Counted from the first letter of the stretch, positions 35,901 through 44,365 are shown. The stretch: 64,000 nt of DNA from Paraburkholderia sp. PGU19 (GCF_013426915.1 NZ_AP023180.1:2170001-2234000), one strand, 5' to 3'. Program-made: numbers and translations. Notes: generated by a model not told the origin, from the sequence alone.

Positions 35901-35955
35901 TCAATCGAGTGCGCAGCAAATGTCGTTTGAGCGCGCTGGTTGCGCGCCGTATCGT
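35901..35955 (+). promoter_or_regulatory. Promoter element of CoA-transferase gene
   Basis: TCAATCGA (35901) - 13 bases - GTCGTTTGAGCG (35922-35933). -35-like TTGAGC (35927-35932), 17-base spacer, -10-like TATCGT (35950-35955). It lies 61 bases upstream of ATG 35994. Fixed bases and spacing equal those at 33221. Confidence 0.6.
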
Positions 35956-35993
35956 TGATTCAAAGGCAATCTGTGAGACTGAAGGAGACAACC

Positions 35994-38003
35994 ATGCTGG
36001 ACGGTGTGCGAATTCTGGCCTGGGGCTCGCGCCAGGCAGTGAGGCTCGGTGCGACGTTGCTCGAACGCGCCGGCGCGCAAGTCACGTTTGCGCACGCAGA
36101 GCCAACGGGTGGCTTCGCGTATGACGTGATCGTCGTTTCATCGGACGTGAGCGCGGCGAGCGAACGCAGCACGATCGCGGAGCTGAAGGCGGCGGGCAAG
36201 CATATCGTTTGCGATATCACCGCGACGGGACCGCAAGGCGCGCGCGCGGGCATGTGCGCCTCCGATGCGCAGATCCAGGCGATCAGCGGCCTGATGGACA
36301 CGACGGGCTTCGCGCATGGCGAGCCGGTGCGTATCGGCGTGCCGTTCACGGAGATATCGGCGGCGCTGTATGCGTGCGCATCGATTGCGGCCGCCGTACG
36401 CGTGAAGCGTTTGCACGGCATCGCGCAGACTATCGACGTGACCTTGTTCGGCTGCGCGGCGAGCGCGCTCACGACGTTTCTGCCTGCTGCGTTCGCGCAA
36501 CGCACGGTTGGCCGCGTCGGCAATCGTCATCCTGCTTGCGCGCCGTGGAATGCGTATCGGACGCTCGACGGCTGGATACTGATTTGCACCAGCACAGAAG
36601 AACAGTGGCGCAAGATCAAGAGCGTGGCCCGCGTGCCGCAACTCGACGACTCGCGCTTCGACACGTTGCGTGCGCGCGTATTGAATGTCGATGAACTCGA
36701 TGCGCTGATCGAAATGTGGACGTCCACGCTGACCACGGATGCATGCTCGCATCTGTGCGAACAGATTGGCGTGGCGGCCGGGCCGATCGTGTCCGTCGCG
36801 GGGCTGTCCAGCGAGCCGAACTTTCGCATGCGGCACGCGGATGCGGCGGCGCAGATCGACGCGTGCGGTATCGAGGGCGAGACGTATCGGCAGATGTCGA
36901 TCTTCGGCATGTCGCGTCTGACGGACGACGCATCTTTAAAGCCGCGTGCAGGCGTTGAGAGTACAGTGCGCACCTGCGACGCCGGGCCGCTCGCCGGCAT
37001 CAAGGTCGTCGAGATTGGTCAGTACACGACAGCGCCGCTGGTCGGCAAGCATCTCGCGGCGCTCGGCGCAGAGGTCGTGAAGATCGAACCGCCCGACGGC
37101 GATGTGGCGCGCGCGTGGACGCCGGGGCAGGCGGGCACGAGCTACTTCTTCGCGCTCAACAATACGGACAAGCAGACCTTGGCGCTCGATCTGAAGCAGC
37201 AGGCCGACCGCGCGCATCTGCGCACGCTGCTCGCCGATGCCGATGTGCTTGTCGAAAACCTGCGGCCGGGTGCGCTCGCAAAGCTCGGCTTCGGGCGCGA
37301 GGCGCTCGGCGAGATCAACCCGCGTCTGATCTATTGCTCGATCTCGGGCTTCGGCATCGCGTCTGCCTACCCGGCGCGGCCCGCGTTCGACACGGTCATT
37401 CAGGCGATGGGCGGACTCATGGACCTGACGCGCGGCAACGGCCAGCCGGTCAAACTCGGCGCGTCGGGCGCGGACATTCTGGGCGGACAGGCGGCGCTGC
37501 TGGCGATCCTCGCGCTGCTCGCCGATCCTGCGCGGCAGGCGGGGACCTTCGTCGAAATATCGATGCAGGACGTGGCTGCGTGGTGCGCGCTGTTTGCGTC
37601 CGGCAATCCTGAACGGGAGGGGATCGCGGTCGCGTGCATCGACGGTCATGTGTGGCTCGAAAGCGATGAGCGTTTCGATGTGGCTGCGCTCGCGGCTTGT
37701 GCAAGGCGCGAGCGGTGCGGCTCGCTGTCGCGGGCGTCGGCGGTTGTCGCGCTTGCGAATGCGGGCGTTAGCGCGGTGCCCGTGGCGCGCGTCGATGAGT
37801 TGATCGAAGACGGCGATTTTCTCGCGGACGTGCTGAGCGTCGCCCGCGATGCGAGCGGCGCGTTCTGGCCGATCCTCAGAGTGCCGTACCGGTTGTCGCG
37901 CACACCTGCGCGCGTTCGCGCGGTGCCGGGCGTGCCCGCTCGATATGCGGATGAGACTTCGCGAGGGTCGCCGTTGCGTTGGGGAATGGTCGAAGCGGGT
38001 TGA
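35994..38003 (+). CDS. Double-domain CaiB/BaiF (class III) CoA-transferase
   Basis: 669 residues from ATG at 35994 with GAAGGAGA upstream. The protein is a tandem fusion. The C-terminal copy (~345-660) is a good class III CoA-transferase: GIKVVEIGQYTTAPLVGKHLAALGAEVVKIEPPDGD, LNNTDKQTLALDLK, VLVENLRPGALAKLGFG, ISGFG, and the catalytic-Asp block AFDTVIQAMGGLMDLT. The N-terminal copy (~1-330) is diverged and its opening is shorter, but keeps ASDAQIQAISGLMDTTG and the downstream core. Single-domain members are ~400 residues and usually interlocked dimers. It would activate the island's acid by CoA transfer, which explains why no ligase is present. Substrate unknown. Confidence 0.88.
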   Translation: MLDGVRILAWGSRQAVRLGATLLERAGAQVTFAHAEPTGGFAYDVIVVSSDVSAASERSTIAELKAAGKHIVCDITATGPQGARAGMCASDAQIQAISGLMDTTGFAHGEPVRIGVPFTEISAALYACASIAAAVRVKRLHGIAQTIDVTLFGCAASALTTFLPAAFAQRTVGRVGNRHPACAPWNAYRTLDGWILICTSTEEQWRKIKSVARVPQLDDSRFDTLRARVLNVDELDALIEMWTSTLTTDACSHLCEQIGVAAGPIVSVAGLSSEPNFRMRHADAAAQIDACGIEGETYRQMSIFGMSRLTDDASLKPRAGVESTVRTCDAGPLAGIKVVEIGQYTTAPLVGKHLAALGAEVVKIEPPDGDVARAWTPGQAGTSYFFALNNTDKQTLALDLKQQADRAHLRTLLADADVLVENLRPGALAKLGFGREALGEINPRLIYCSISGFGIASAYPARPAFDTVIQAMGGLMDLTRGNGQPVKLGASGADILGGQAALLAILALLADPARQAGTFVEISMQDVAAWCALFASGNPEREGIAVACIDGHVWLESDERFDVAALAACARRERCGSLSRASAVVALANAGVSAVPVARVDELIEDGDFLADVLSVARDASGAFWPILRVPYRLSRTPARVRAVPGVPARYADETSRGSPLRWGMVEAG

Positions 38004-38132
38004 GCGCTTGCTGAAGCGGCGGCGTACGTCGTCCTCGGCCAGGGACTATCGAAAGCCGACTGCTTGCTCTGTCGGGCGACCGCGCCACTTTGCGACGACG
38101 ATGGCGGCCGTGCGAGCGCCGCGCGCCGATGC

Positions 38133-38624
38133 TCACGCCCGGCCGAGCGTGAGCGCAAATTCGTCGAGTTGCGTGATGCAGGTGTTCCAGCCGTCGAAGA
38201 AGCCGAGTTGTTCGTGCCGGTCGCGCGTCGCGACGTCGGGATGCATGACGCGCGCGATGTAGCGGCTGCCTTCGCCTTCTTTGGACATTGTGATCGCGGC
38301 GGTGAAGCCGAGCCACGGCGTGTTGGGACGCCAGCCCGCCGTGAGCATCGACGTGAACACGATGCGCGCTTGCGGGACGACTTCGAGAAAGCAGCCGGGG
38401 TTGTCGCTCGTGCCGCCATCGGGACCTTGCATGAAGGTGTGAAAAGCGCCTCCCGGACGCAGATCGAACGCACGCACTTCAGTGGTCCAGGGCTTCGGGC
38501 ACCACCATTCCTTCAGCAACTCCGGTTCGGTCCACGCGCGCCACAATGCAGCCACGGGCGCGCGCAGCACGCGAGTGATGACGAGATCGGTCGTGTCAGC
38601 GCTTTCGACGGGTTTTGTTGACAT
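38133..38624 (-). CDS. SRPBCC / AHSA1-like domain protein
   Basis: 163 residues. START-like fold of the AHSA1 (activator of Hsp90 ATPase homologue 1-like) group: VITRVLRAPVAALWRAWTEPELLKEWWCP at the N-terminus and HEQLGFFDGWNTCITQLDEFA at the C-terminus. Bacterial members are ligand-binding proteins usually paired with an ArsR regulator. Here the start overlaps the end of the ArsR gene by 29 bases in another frame, so translation is coupled. The function beyond the pair is unknown. Confidence 0.88.
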   Translation of the reverse strand: MSTKPVESADTTDLVITRVLRAPVAALWRAWTEPELLKEWWCPKPWTTEVRAFDLRPGGAFHTFMQGPDGGTSDNPGCFLEVVPQARIVFTSMLTAGWRPNTPWLGFTAAITMSKEGEGSRYIARVMHPDVATRDRHEQLGFFDGWNTCITQLDEFALTLGRA

Positions 38625-38964
38625 CAGCTTGCTCCTCTTGATGAAGCTGTTCGACGAATTCGACCATCCGGTCGGATCGTGCTTCCCACACGGCGCGCTG
38701 CGCGGCCAGCCATGTTTCGACTTCCGTCAGCTTCGCGGGCATCAGTTCGCAGGTGCGCGCGCGGCCGATCTTGTGCGTGCGGATCAGGCCGCTGTGCTCC
38801 AGCACGGCGACGTGTTTCATGAACGACGGCAGCGCTATGTCGAAGGGCCGCGCCAGTACCGAGACGGTCTGCGCGCCGCGTCCGAGCATGCTGACGATCG
38901 CGCAACGGGTCGGATCGGACAGCGCCTGGAACACTTCGCTGACTGCAGCATGATAGTTAGCCAT
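38596..38964 (-). CDS. ArsR-family transcriptional regulator
   Basis: 122 residues. Winged HTH: VFQALSDPTRCAIVSMLGRGAQTVSVLARPFDIALPSFMKHVAVLEHSGLIRTHKIGRARTCEL. It lacks the ELCVCDL-type metal-binding motif and conserved Cys pairs of metal sensors. It is the type found with AHSA1-domain proteins, and indeed overlaps one downstream. It likely regulates its own operon. A methyltransferase gene starts divergently ~95 bases away. Confidence 0.9.
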   Translation of the reverse strand: MANYHAAVSEVFQALSDPTRCAIVSMLGRGAQTVSVLARPFDIALPSFMKHVAVLEHSGLIRTHKIGRARTCELMPAKLTEVETWLAAQRAVWEARSDRMVEFVEQLHQEEQADVNKTRRKR

Positions 38965-39058
38965 ATGGTTAAGTATAGTGCAAAAATGGCGATGTGACGC
39001 CGCGCGTCTAAGCTATCCACATGGATCTAGCGTCAATCGCGCGGAACGGAGGCGTTCG

Positions 39059-39877
39059 ATGAACACATCCAGCGACACGGGCTTCACCGGCTCGATTCCA
39101 GAAATCTACGAGCGCTACCTCGTGCCAATGATCTTCGAGCCGTACGCGCGCGATCTTGCGAGCAGGGCGGCGTCGGTTCAGCCGTCGCGCGTGCTCGAAA
39201 TCGCGGCGGGCACGGGCGTCGTCACGCGAGCGATGGTGGATGCGCTGCCCGAGCATGTCGAAATCGTGGCGACGGACCTCAATCAGGCGATGCTCGACTG
39301 CGCCGCGACGCGCGGCCCGCACAGGCCCGTGACCTGGCAGCAGGCGGATGCGATGCATCTCCCGTTCTACGATGCGAGTTTCGATCTGATCGTCTGCCAG
39401 TTCGGCGCGATGTTTTTCCCCGACAAGGCGCGCGCGTTTGCCGAGGCGCGGCGCGTGCTGCGAAGCGGCGGCGTGCTGCTGTTCAACGTCTGGGATCGCA
39501 TCGAGGAGAACGCGTTTGCCGCCACCGTTTCGGATGCGCTCGGCAAGCTGTATGCGGCGGACCCGCCGAGTTTCTTGCAGCGCGTGCCGCACGGTTATTG
39601 GGACACGAACATCATTGCGCGCGATCTCGCGAACGGCGGCTTCGATGCGCCGCCGCCGCGCATCGAGACGATCGCGAAACGCAGCGGCGCGGCGTCGGCG
39701 CAGGCTGCCGCGAAAGCGTTCTGCCAGGGCACGCCGGTGCGGGCCGAAATCGATGCCCGTCCGGGCGTGACGCTCGACGAAGCGACAGCGGTTTGCGCAA
39801 CGGCCCTGCGCAAGCGTTTCGGCGGTAGCGCAATCGACGGAAGGATTCAAGCGCACGTCGTCACAGCACAACATTAA
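39059..39877 (+). CDS. Class I SAM-dependent methyltransferase
   Basis: 272 residues from ATG at 39059, with GGAACGGAGG upstream. The Rossmann SAM-binding motif is VLEIAAGTGVVTRAMVDAL, then the acidic residue in VEIVATDLNQAMLD, motif II in WQQADAMHLPFYDASFDLIVCQFGAMFFPD, and RRVLRSGGVLLFNVW. This is the methyltransferase-11 (UbiE-like small-molecule) group. The acceptor is unknown. It is divergent from the ArsR/AHSA1 pair, with no tight operon partner. Confidence 0.9.
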   Translation: MNTSSDTGFTGSIPEIYERYLVPMIFEPYARDLASRAASVQPSRVLEIAAGTGVVTRAMVDALPEHVEIVATDLNQAMLDCAATRGPHRPVTWQQADAMHLPFYDASFDLIVCQFGAMFFPDKARAFAEARRVLRSGGVLLFNVWDRIEENAFAATVSDALGKLYAADPPSFLQRVPHGYWDTNIIARDLANGGFDAPPPRIETIAKRSGAASAQAAAKAFCQGTPVRAEIDARPGVTLDEATAVCATALRKRFGGSAIDGRIQAHVVTAQH

Positions 39878-40067
39878 AACGACGAAAAAGTGTGTCCCGC
39901 TGAACACAACGATCCCTCCGAAAGCCGCTCCCGCCTTATGTGGCGGGCCGGACGGCATTTGCCCGGCGGAAATTGTTACACCTCTTACTGGACGGATTGA
40001 CCGGTGTTACGAACCCCTTTCACACGTTGGTTATACTCGCCCCGTCTCAAAAACTACTGATCAAACT

Positions 40068-40523
40068 ATGTCGAAGCGAATCATTCAGATGGTGGCCATT
40101 GCAGCGCTGACGGCTGCGGCGTCGTTGCCGGCGATGGCCGGCGATATGAACAATGCGCTTGGCGGCGCGCTCGGCGGCGTCGCCGGTGCGGCATTGGGCG
40201 GCGCGGTGGGCGGCAGCACGGGTGCCGTGATCGGCGGCGCGGTGGGCGGCGGCGCGGGCGGTGCGGTTACGTCGAACCGCCGTGAGCGCACGGGCGCGAT
40301 CATCGGCGGCGCGCTGGGCGGCGGTGCGGGCACCGCGGCGGGCAACGCGATGGGCGGGCGCGGAGGCGGCCTGGTCGGCGCGGCGCTCGGCGGCGGCGCG
40401 GGCTCGGCGCTCGGCGGCAACATCTCGCGTTCCAACTCGTACGCCGACGACTATTCGCACGGTTCGTACGGTTCGCATAGTTCGTACAAGCGCAAGCACA
40501 AGCATCGTCACTACGACGACTGA
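40068..40523 (+). CDS. Glycine-zipper outer-envelope protein
   Basis: 151 residues. Signal peptide (~1-24, ending AMAG). Then ~90 residues of repeated Gly-x-x-x-Gly motifs (GGALGGVAGAALGGAVGGSTGAVIGGAVGGGAGG), a glycine-zipper that packs helices in membranes, and a polar Ser/Tyr/His/Lys-rich tail (YKRKHKHRHYDD) that could bind metal or polyanion. Similar small proteins are common in Burkholderiales envelopes and some are stress-induced; function is unknown. The gene is monocistronic, with a weak hairpin 19 bases after the stop. Confidence 0.85.
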   Translation: MSKRIIQMVAIAALTAAASLPAMAGDMNNALGGALGGVAGAALGGAVGGSTGAVIGGAVGGGAGGAVTSNRRERTGAIIGGALGGGAGTAAGNAMGGRGGGLVGAALGGGAGSALGGNISRSNSYADDYSHGSYGSHSSYKRKHKHRHYDD

Positions 40524-40541
40524 TTGGCGAGCTGACGGCCT

Positions 40542-40569
40542 CGCGAGTTCACTGAACGGCGAACTCGCG
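40542..40569 (+). terminator. Hairpin after glycine-zipper gene
   Basis: CGCGAGTTC (40542-40550) pairs exactly with GAACTCGCG (40561-40569) across 10 bases. No U tract follows, so it may be only a weak or factor-dependent terminator. Confidence 0.35.
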
Positions 40570-40661
40570 GGTCGGACGGGCACGACGGCGCCGCGGCGCA
40601 ATCGCGGTGCGACAAATGATCGCAGGGAATTGTCGGGCATCAAAAACGAGATAAGCGCCAT

Positions 40662-41465
40662 TTGAAGGTGGGATTGTCGAAATTCCCTTCTTTTGCAGGC
40701 GTCATCGTGCCCGTTGATTATCTTCGCGGCTTTACCTCGGCCGCTCGCACTGACGCCGCCAACCGGCGGCTTGGCCTCGCGCTCGCCGGGATTGCCGGCG
40801 CTGCAAACGCGGGCGGCTTTCTGGCGATCGGCCAGTACACGTCGCACATGTCCGGCATGGTCTCGTCGCTCGCCGACAGTCTCGCGCTCGGCGATCTCGC
40901 GTTCGTGCTGTCGGCGGCGAGTTCGACCTTCGCGTTTCTTGCCGGCGCGGCGAGTTCGGCCATTCTGATCAACTGGGGCCGACGAAGAGGGACGCAGAGC
41001 GTCTACGCGATGCCGCTCGTGCTCGAAGGGCTTCTGTTGTTGTGCTTCGGCGTGCTCGGCGCGAACCTGGAGCAGCATCGACCGCTGTTCGTGCCTGCCA
41101 CCGTCACGCTGCTTTGCTACGTGATGGGGATGCAGAACGCGATGATCACCAAGATATCGAAAGCGGAAATCCGCACGACGCACGTCACGGGACTCGTGAC
41201 GGATATCGGCATCGAAATCGGCAAGGGCTTGTACTGGAACCGGGGCGTGCCGTCGACGGAAGCGGCATACGTCGGCGCCGACATGCGGCGGCTCGGTCTG
41301 CTCGCCTCGCTGCTCGGCATGTTTCTCGCGGGCGGGCTTGCCGGCGCGATTGCGTTCAAACAGGTCGGGTTCATCGCGACGCTGCCGCTCGCGGCGTTGT
41401 TGCTGGTGCTGGCGGCCGTGCCCGTTGCCGATGATCTGTTGAGGTATCCGCGACGGGCGCGGTGA
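40662..41465 (+). CDS. DUF1275 (YoaK-like) membrane protein
   Basis: About 267 residues with six likely membrane segments (LGLALAGIAGAANAGGFLAIGQYTSHMSGMVSSLAD, LLLLCFGVLGANL, ATVTLLCYVMGMQNAM, ...). The AGAANAGGFL ... HMSGMVSSLADSLALGD pattern and the CYVMGMQNAMITKISKAEIRTTHVTGLVTDIGIEIG block are those of DUF1275 proteins. They are inner-membrane proteins of unknown function. The start is uncertain: TTG at 40662, GTG at 40668 or GTG at 40709 are all possible, and none has a strong ribosome site. Confidence 0.85.
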   Translation: MKVGLSKFPSFAGVIVPVDYLRGFTSAARTDAANRRLGLALAGIAGAANAGGFLAIGQYTSHMSGMVSSLADSLALGDLAFVLSAASSTFAFLAGAASSAILINWGRRRGTQSVYAMPLVLEGLLLLCFGVLGANLEQHRPLFVPATVTLLCYVMGMQNAMITKISKAEIRTTHVTGLVTDIGIEIGKGLYWNRGVPSTEAAYVGADMRRLGLLASLLGMFLAGGLAGAIAFKQVGFIATLPLAALLLVLAAVPVADDLLRYPRRAR

Positions 41466-41527
41466 ATTGCGCCCGCCGGGCGGACCCGAACACGCTTCTT
41501 ACGCGCACACGTCGCGCGCCACGACTT

Positions 41528-42238
41528 TTACTTCTCCCAGAGCTTGCGTCCCAGGAAGGTCAGCGTCCGGTCCCAAGCCATTTCCGACCACACCGGGTCG
41601 AACTGCGTGCCCGCGATGCGGCTGAAGCCCACGGCTGTTTCGTTGGCGAACGCATGATGCGCGAGATAGCGATGAAACTCGACGTCGACGTTCGCGTCGC
41701 GCAGCTTCGATTCGAGCGTTTCGACCGTCGCGATCGGAAAGAACGCGTCCTGCGTCGCGTAATGCCCGATAACGGGCACCTTGACTTTCGACGCGTCGAT
41801 ATAGTCCAGCGGAGGGAAGCCGTAGAACACGACGCCCGCCGACACTTCCGGGCTTTGACCCAGCGTGAGCAAGGTTAGCGCGCCGCCCATGCAATAGCCC
41901 ATCACGGCAACGCGGCCCGAACGCTGCTTCAGATATTGCGCCGCGCCGCGAACGTCCTGCGATGCGGCATCGCCGAAATCGAGGCCGTCCATCAGGTGAT
42001 GCGCTTCTTCCTCTTCGACCGTCGACTTGCCGCGATACAGATCGGGCACGAGCGCGAAGTAGCCCGCTGCCGCCAGGCGATCGGCGACGCCGCGAATCTG
42101 GTCGTTCAAGCCCCACCATTCCTGAATGACGACCACTGCGGGCGCGCCATCCGTTTTCTCGGGCGTGGCCAGATAACCTTGCAGTTCTTTACCGTCTGGG
42201 CGGCTGAAAGTGATCATGGAGCCTGGGGTCGTTTTCAT
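41528..42238 (-). CDS. Dienelactone hydrolase family protein
   Basis: 236 residues from ATG at 42238; the opening from 42325 is rejected. Alpha/beta hydrolase with nucleophile Cys in VAVMGYCMGGALTLL, Asp in VIGHYATQDAFFP and His in YLAHHAFANE, giving the Cys-Asp-His triad of carboxymethylenebutenolidase. The WWGLNDQIRGVADRLAAAGY segment is typical. It hydrolyses dienelactone-like or other small esters. It stands alone between DUF1275 and a small secreted protein, so no pathway is implied. It is the single-domain relative of the fusion at 3929-5155. Confidence 0.9.
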   Translation of the reverse strand: MKTTPGSMITFSRPDGKELQGYLATPEKTDGAPAVVVIQEWWGLNDQIRGVADRLAAAGYFALVPDLYRGKSTVEEEEAHHLMDGLDFGDAASQDVRGAAQYLKQRSGRVAVMGYCMGGALTLLTLGQSPEVSAGVVFYGFPPLDYIDASKVKVPVIGHYATQDAFFPIATVETLESKLRDANVDVEFHRYLAHHAFANETAVGFSRIAGTQFDPVWSEMAWDRTLTFLGRKLWEK

Positions 42239-42321
42239 GAGCGTGTTCCTGGTGAGTGGACCCACTAGCATAGCGCCAATGCTGGCCAGATGCAGGCGCA
42301 CGGACGTGGCCGGAAATGAAA

Positions 42322-42353
42322 ACACCCTGCAAGCTTAAGTGCTTGCAGGGTGT
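42322..42353 (-). terminator. Rho-independent terminator of the small secreted-protein gene
   Basis: Exact 13-bp arms ACACCCTGCAAGC / GCTTGCAGGGTGT (42322-42334, 42341-42353) with a six-base loop. In the leftward direction the stem is followed by TTTTCATTT. It lies 29 bases after the stop of the gene at 42382-42606. Confidence 0.8.
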
Positions 42354-42381
42354 CGCGATTCACTCGCTGATTCTGGATTCT

Positions 42382-42606
42382 TTAATCGCCTGGAAGCCAG
42401 TAGCAATCCGAAGGATTCCAGCTGGGATCGCATATCCAGTAGCCGAATGCGAGCTTCTGATCGGCGGCCGAAGCGCTTTTCGGGCCGTCCGACTTCATGG
42501 CGAACGGCTGCCCTTCCAGAGCCATCGGCGCTGCCGATGCGGACTGCGCGAAACACGACAACATCGATGAAGCGAGCAACGCAAGTAACGCAGATTTCAC
42601 TTTCAT
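42382..42606 (-). CDS. Small secreted protein of unknown function
   Basis: 74 residues. A strong Sec signal peptide (KSALLALLASSMLSCFAQSASA) is followed by ~50 residues with a two-Cys, Trp-rich end (GYWICDPSWNPSDCYWLPGD) that could form one disulfide. A clear terminator follows. Reality is supported by the signal peptide, terminator and isolated position. I do not recognise a family; location is probably periplasmic or extracellular. Confidence 0.65.
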   Translation of the reverse strand: MKVKSALLALLASSMLSCFAQSASAAPMALEGQPFAMKSDGPKSASAADQKLAFGYWICDPSWNPSDCYWLPGD

Positions 42607-42824
42607 GTCAAATGCTCCGTTGTTATTCGAAGATCACGATGCACCGTTCATCGAGGTGTCACCGTACGGGAGACTTTATTGACAGGAGTGAGCTTCGTTA
42701 ATCAGATTACTTTCCCGCGCGCGTCAGGATTCTCCGATTCTGCGTAGATTCGGCTTCAGGTGAAAAGCTGTTCACCTTGATGTCGACGCGGTGCGATTGC
42801 GGCATATCGCATGCGAATCCAGTT

Positions 42825-42854
42825 CGCAAAAAAGCGGGCACTGATGCCCGCTTT
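42825..42854 (-). terminator. Rho-independent terminator of the AhpD-like gene
   Basis: AAAGCGGGC (42831-42839) and GCCCGCTTT (42846-42854) form a stem with a six-base loop. Reading leftward it is followed by a T run. It lies 24 bases after the stop of the gene ending at 42879. Confidence 0.8.
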
Positions 42855-42878
42855 CTTCACACACCGCCGAAAGCCGCT

Positions 42879-43316
42879 TTACGCCGGCATCTTGCGGAAC
42901 GAAATCGCGAAGCGGTTCCACGCATTGATCGCCGAAATCAGCAACGTCAGATCGACCAGTTCGGCCTCGCTGAAATGCGGCTTCACGGCTTCCCACACTG
43001 CGTCGGGCACATGATTCTCGGAGACCAGCGTCACGGCTTCCGTCCATTCCAGCGCCGCGCGTTCGCGTGCCGTGAAGAACGGCGTTTCGCGCCACACGAC
43101 GACCGTCGCCAGACGGCGATCCGTTTCGCCGCCCTTGCGCGCGTCGGTGGTGTGCATGTCGACGCAGAACGCGCAGCCGTTGATCTGCGATGCGCGCAGA
43201 CGCACCAGTTCCGTCAGCGATTTTTCGAGGTCGCTCTTGCCGATGCGTTCTTCGAGCGAGAGCATCGCCTTGATTGCGTGCGGGTTGGCTTTGTAGAAGT
43301 CGAGACGTTGTTCCAT
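42879..43316 (-). CDS. Carboxymuconolactone decarboxylase/AhpD-like alkylhydroperoxidase
   Basis: 145 residues. The AhpD core is clear: LVRLRASQINGCAFCVDMHTTDARKGGETDRRLATVVVWRETPFFTARERAALEWTEAVT, with the redox CxxC (CAFC) and a His three residues after it (CVDMH). This is the AhpD/YciW-like group of small peroxidase-related proteins. It probably reduces organic peroxides or is a thiol-dependent accessory. Monocistronic, with its own terminator. The start ATG 43316 is preceded by GAGGAAAC. Confidence 0.92.
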   Translation of the reverse strand: MEQRLDFYKANPHAIKAMLSLEERIGKSDLEKSLTELVRLRASQINGCAFCVDMHTTDARKGGETDRRLATVVVWRETPFFTARERAALEWTEAVTLVSENHVPDAVWEAVKPHFSEAELVDLTLLISAINAWNRFAISFRKMPA

Positions 43317-43473
43317 GATCGTTTCCTCAGTGAGAGTGCGCTTCAGCTGCGCGACACATAAAGATTAGGCGCGAAACTGGCCGCAGGAAATGGCCAATTT
43401 TGAGCAATTTGAGGTAACCACTTCTGAACTGTTGCGGAACAACTTTACAAGGCAGCGGGGAACGATGCAGACG

Positions 43474-43500
43474 AAGGGCCGTCGCCGCGCGACGGCCCTT
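43474..43500 (-). terminator. Hairpin after the ABC permease gene
   Basis: AAGGGCCGTCG (43474-43484) pairs exactly with CGACGGCCCTT (43490-43500) around a five-base loop, 20 bases after the stop of the last permease gene of the leftward sugar operon. The stem is strong but lacks a long U tract. Confidence 0.65.
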
Positions 43501-43519
43501 GTGTGACAGAAAGAAGACC

Positions 43520-44365
43520 TTACTTGACCGCGCCGAGCGCGAGGCCCTTCACGAGATAGCGCTGCAGCCATGCGAACACGATCGACACCGGCAACGTCGC
43601 GCACAGCGTCGCGGCCATCACCAGATGCCATTCGACGACGTACTTGCCCGCCACCATATCGGTGACCTGCACGGTGAGCGTCTTGTTCTCGGGCGAGCGG
43701 ATCAGCGTATAGACGACGGCGAACTCGTTCCACGCGTTGATGAACGTGAAAATGGCCGTCACGACGATAGCGGGCACGGCGAGCGGCAGAAACACCTTGA
43801 ACACGGCGCGCGTGCGGCTGCATCCTTCGAGCCACGCGGATTCTTCGAGATCGCGCGGCACGGTCTGGAAATACGACGACAGCATCCACACGGCGAACGC
43901 GATATTGAATGCCGCATACGAGACGATCACGCCGATTTTCGAATCGACGAGATTACCGTCGCCATACGGAATCATCGCGGCGAGACGGAACAGACCGACC
44001 ACCAGCAGAATCGGCGAAAGCATCTGCGTGACGAGCAGAAACTGCCGATACAGCCCGCGCCCGCGAAACGGAAAGCGCGCGAGCGCATACGCGGCGGGCA
44101 GGCTGACGGCGAGCGCGAGCGCTGTCGAAAGCAGGCTGATGACCGTGCTATTGCGCAACGCGACGCCGAAGTTCGCGGCCGTCCACATGTCGACGAAGTT
44201 CTGCCATTGCCAGTGCATCGGCAACCAGCGTGCCGGATAGACGAACACTTCGTTCGCGGGTTTCAGCGCTGTGAAAAGCATCACGGCAAACGGAAACAGC
44301 ACGACCACGATCAGCGGCGACAGCGCGAGCCAGCACCACACGGTGCGTTTCATCTTCGCGTTCAT
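43520..44365 (-). CDS. Sugar ABC transporter permease, MalG-like
   Basis: 281 residues from ATG at 44365, overlapping the previous permease stop by ATGA. About six membrane helices. The cytoplasmic coupling loop EESAWLEGCSRTRAVFKVFLPLAVPAIV matches the EAA motif of carbohydrate permeases. N-terminal KRTVWCWLALSPLIVVVLFPFAVMLFTALKP is the usual first helix. With the MalF-like partner it forms the channel of the importer whose binding protein is at 45466 and ATPase at 47828. Start chosen by overlap; longer openings are shadows. Confidence 0.92.
   Translation of the reverse strand: MNAKMKRTVWCWLALSPLIVVVLFPFAVMLFTALKPANEVFVYPARWLPMHWQWQNFVDMWTAANFGVALRNSTVISLLSTALALAVSLPAAYALARFPFRGRGLYRQFLLVTQMLSPILLVVGLFRLAAMIPYGDGNLVDSKIGVIVSYAAFNIAFAVWMLSSYFQTVPRDLEESAWLEGCSRTRAVFKVFLPLAVPAIVVTAIFTFINAWNEFAVVYTLIRSPENKTLTVQVTDMVAGKYVVEWHLVMAATLCATLPVSIVFAWLQRYLVKGLALGAVK

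Noticed and set aside
40085..40435. Pro-rich 116-codon - strand frame opposite the glycine-zipper gene
   Set aside because: The Pro/Ala repeats are the complement of the Gly/Ala codons of the real gene, which has a signal peptide.
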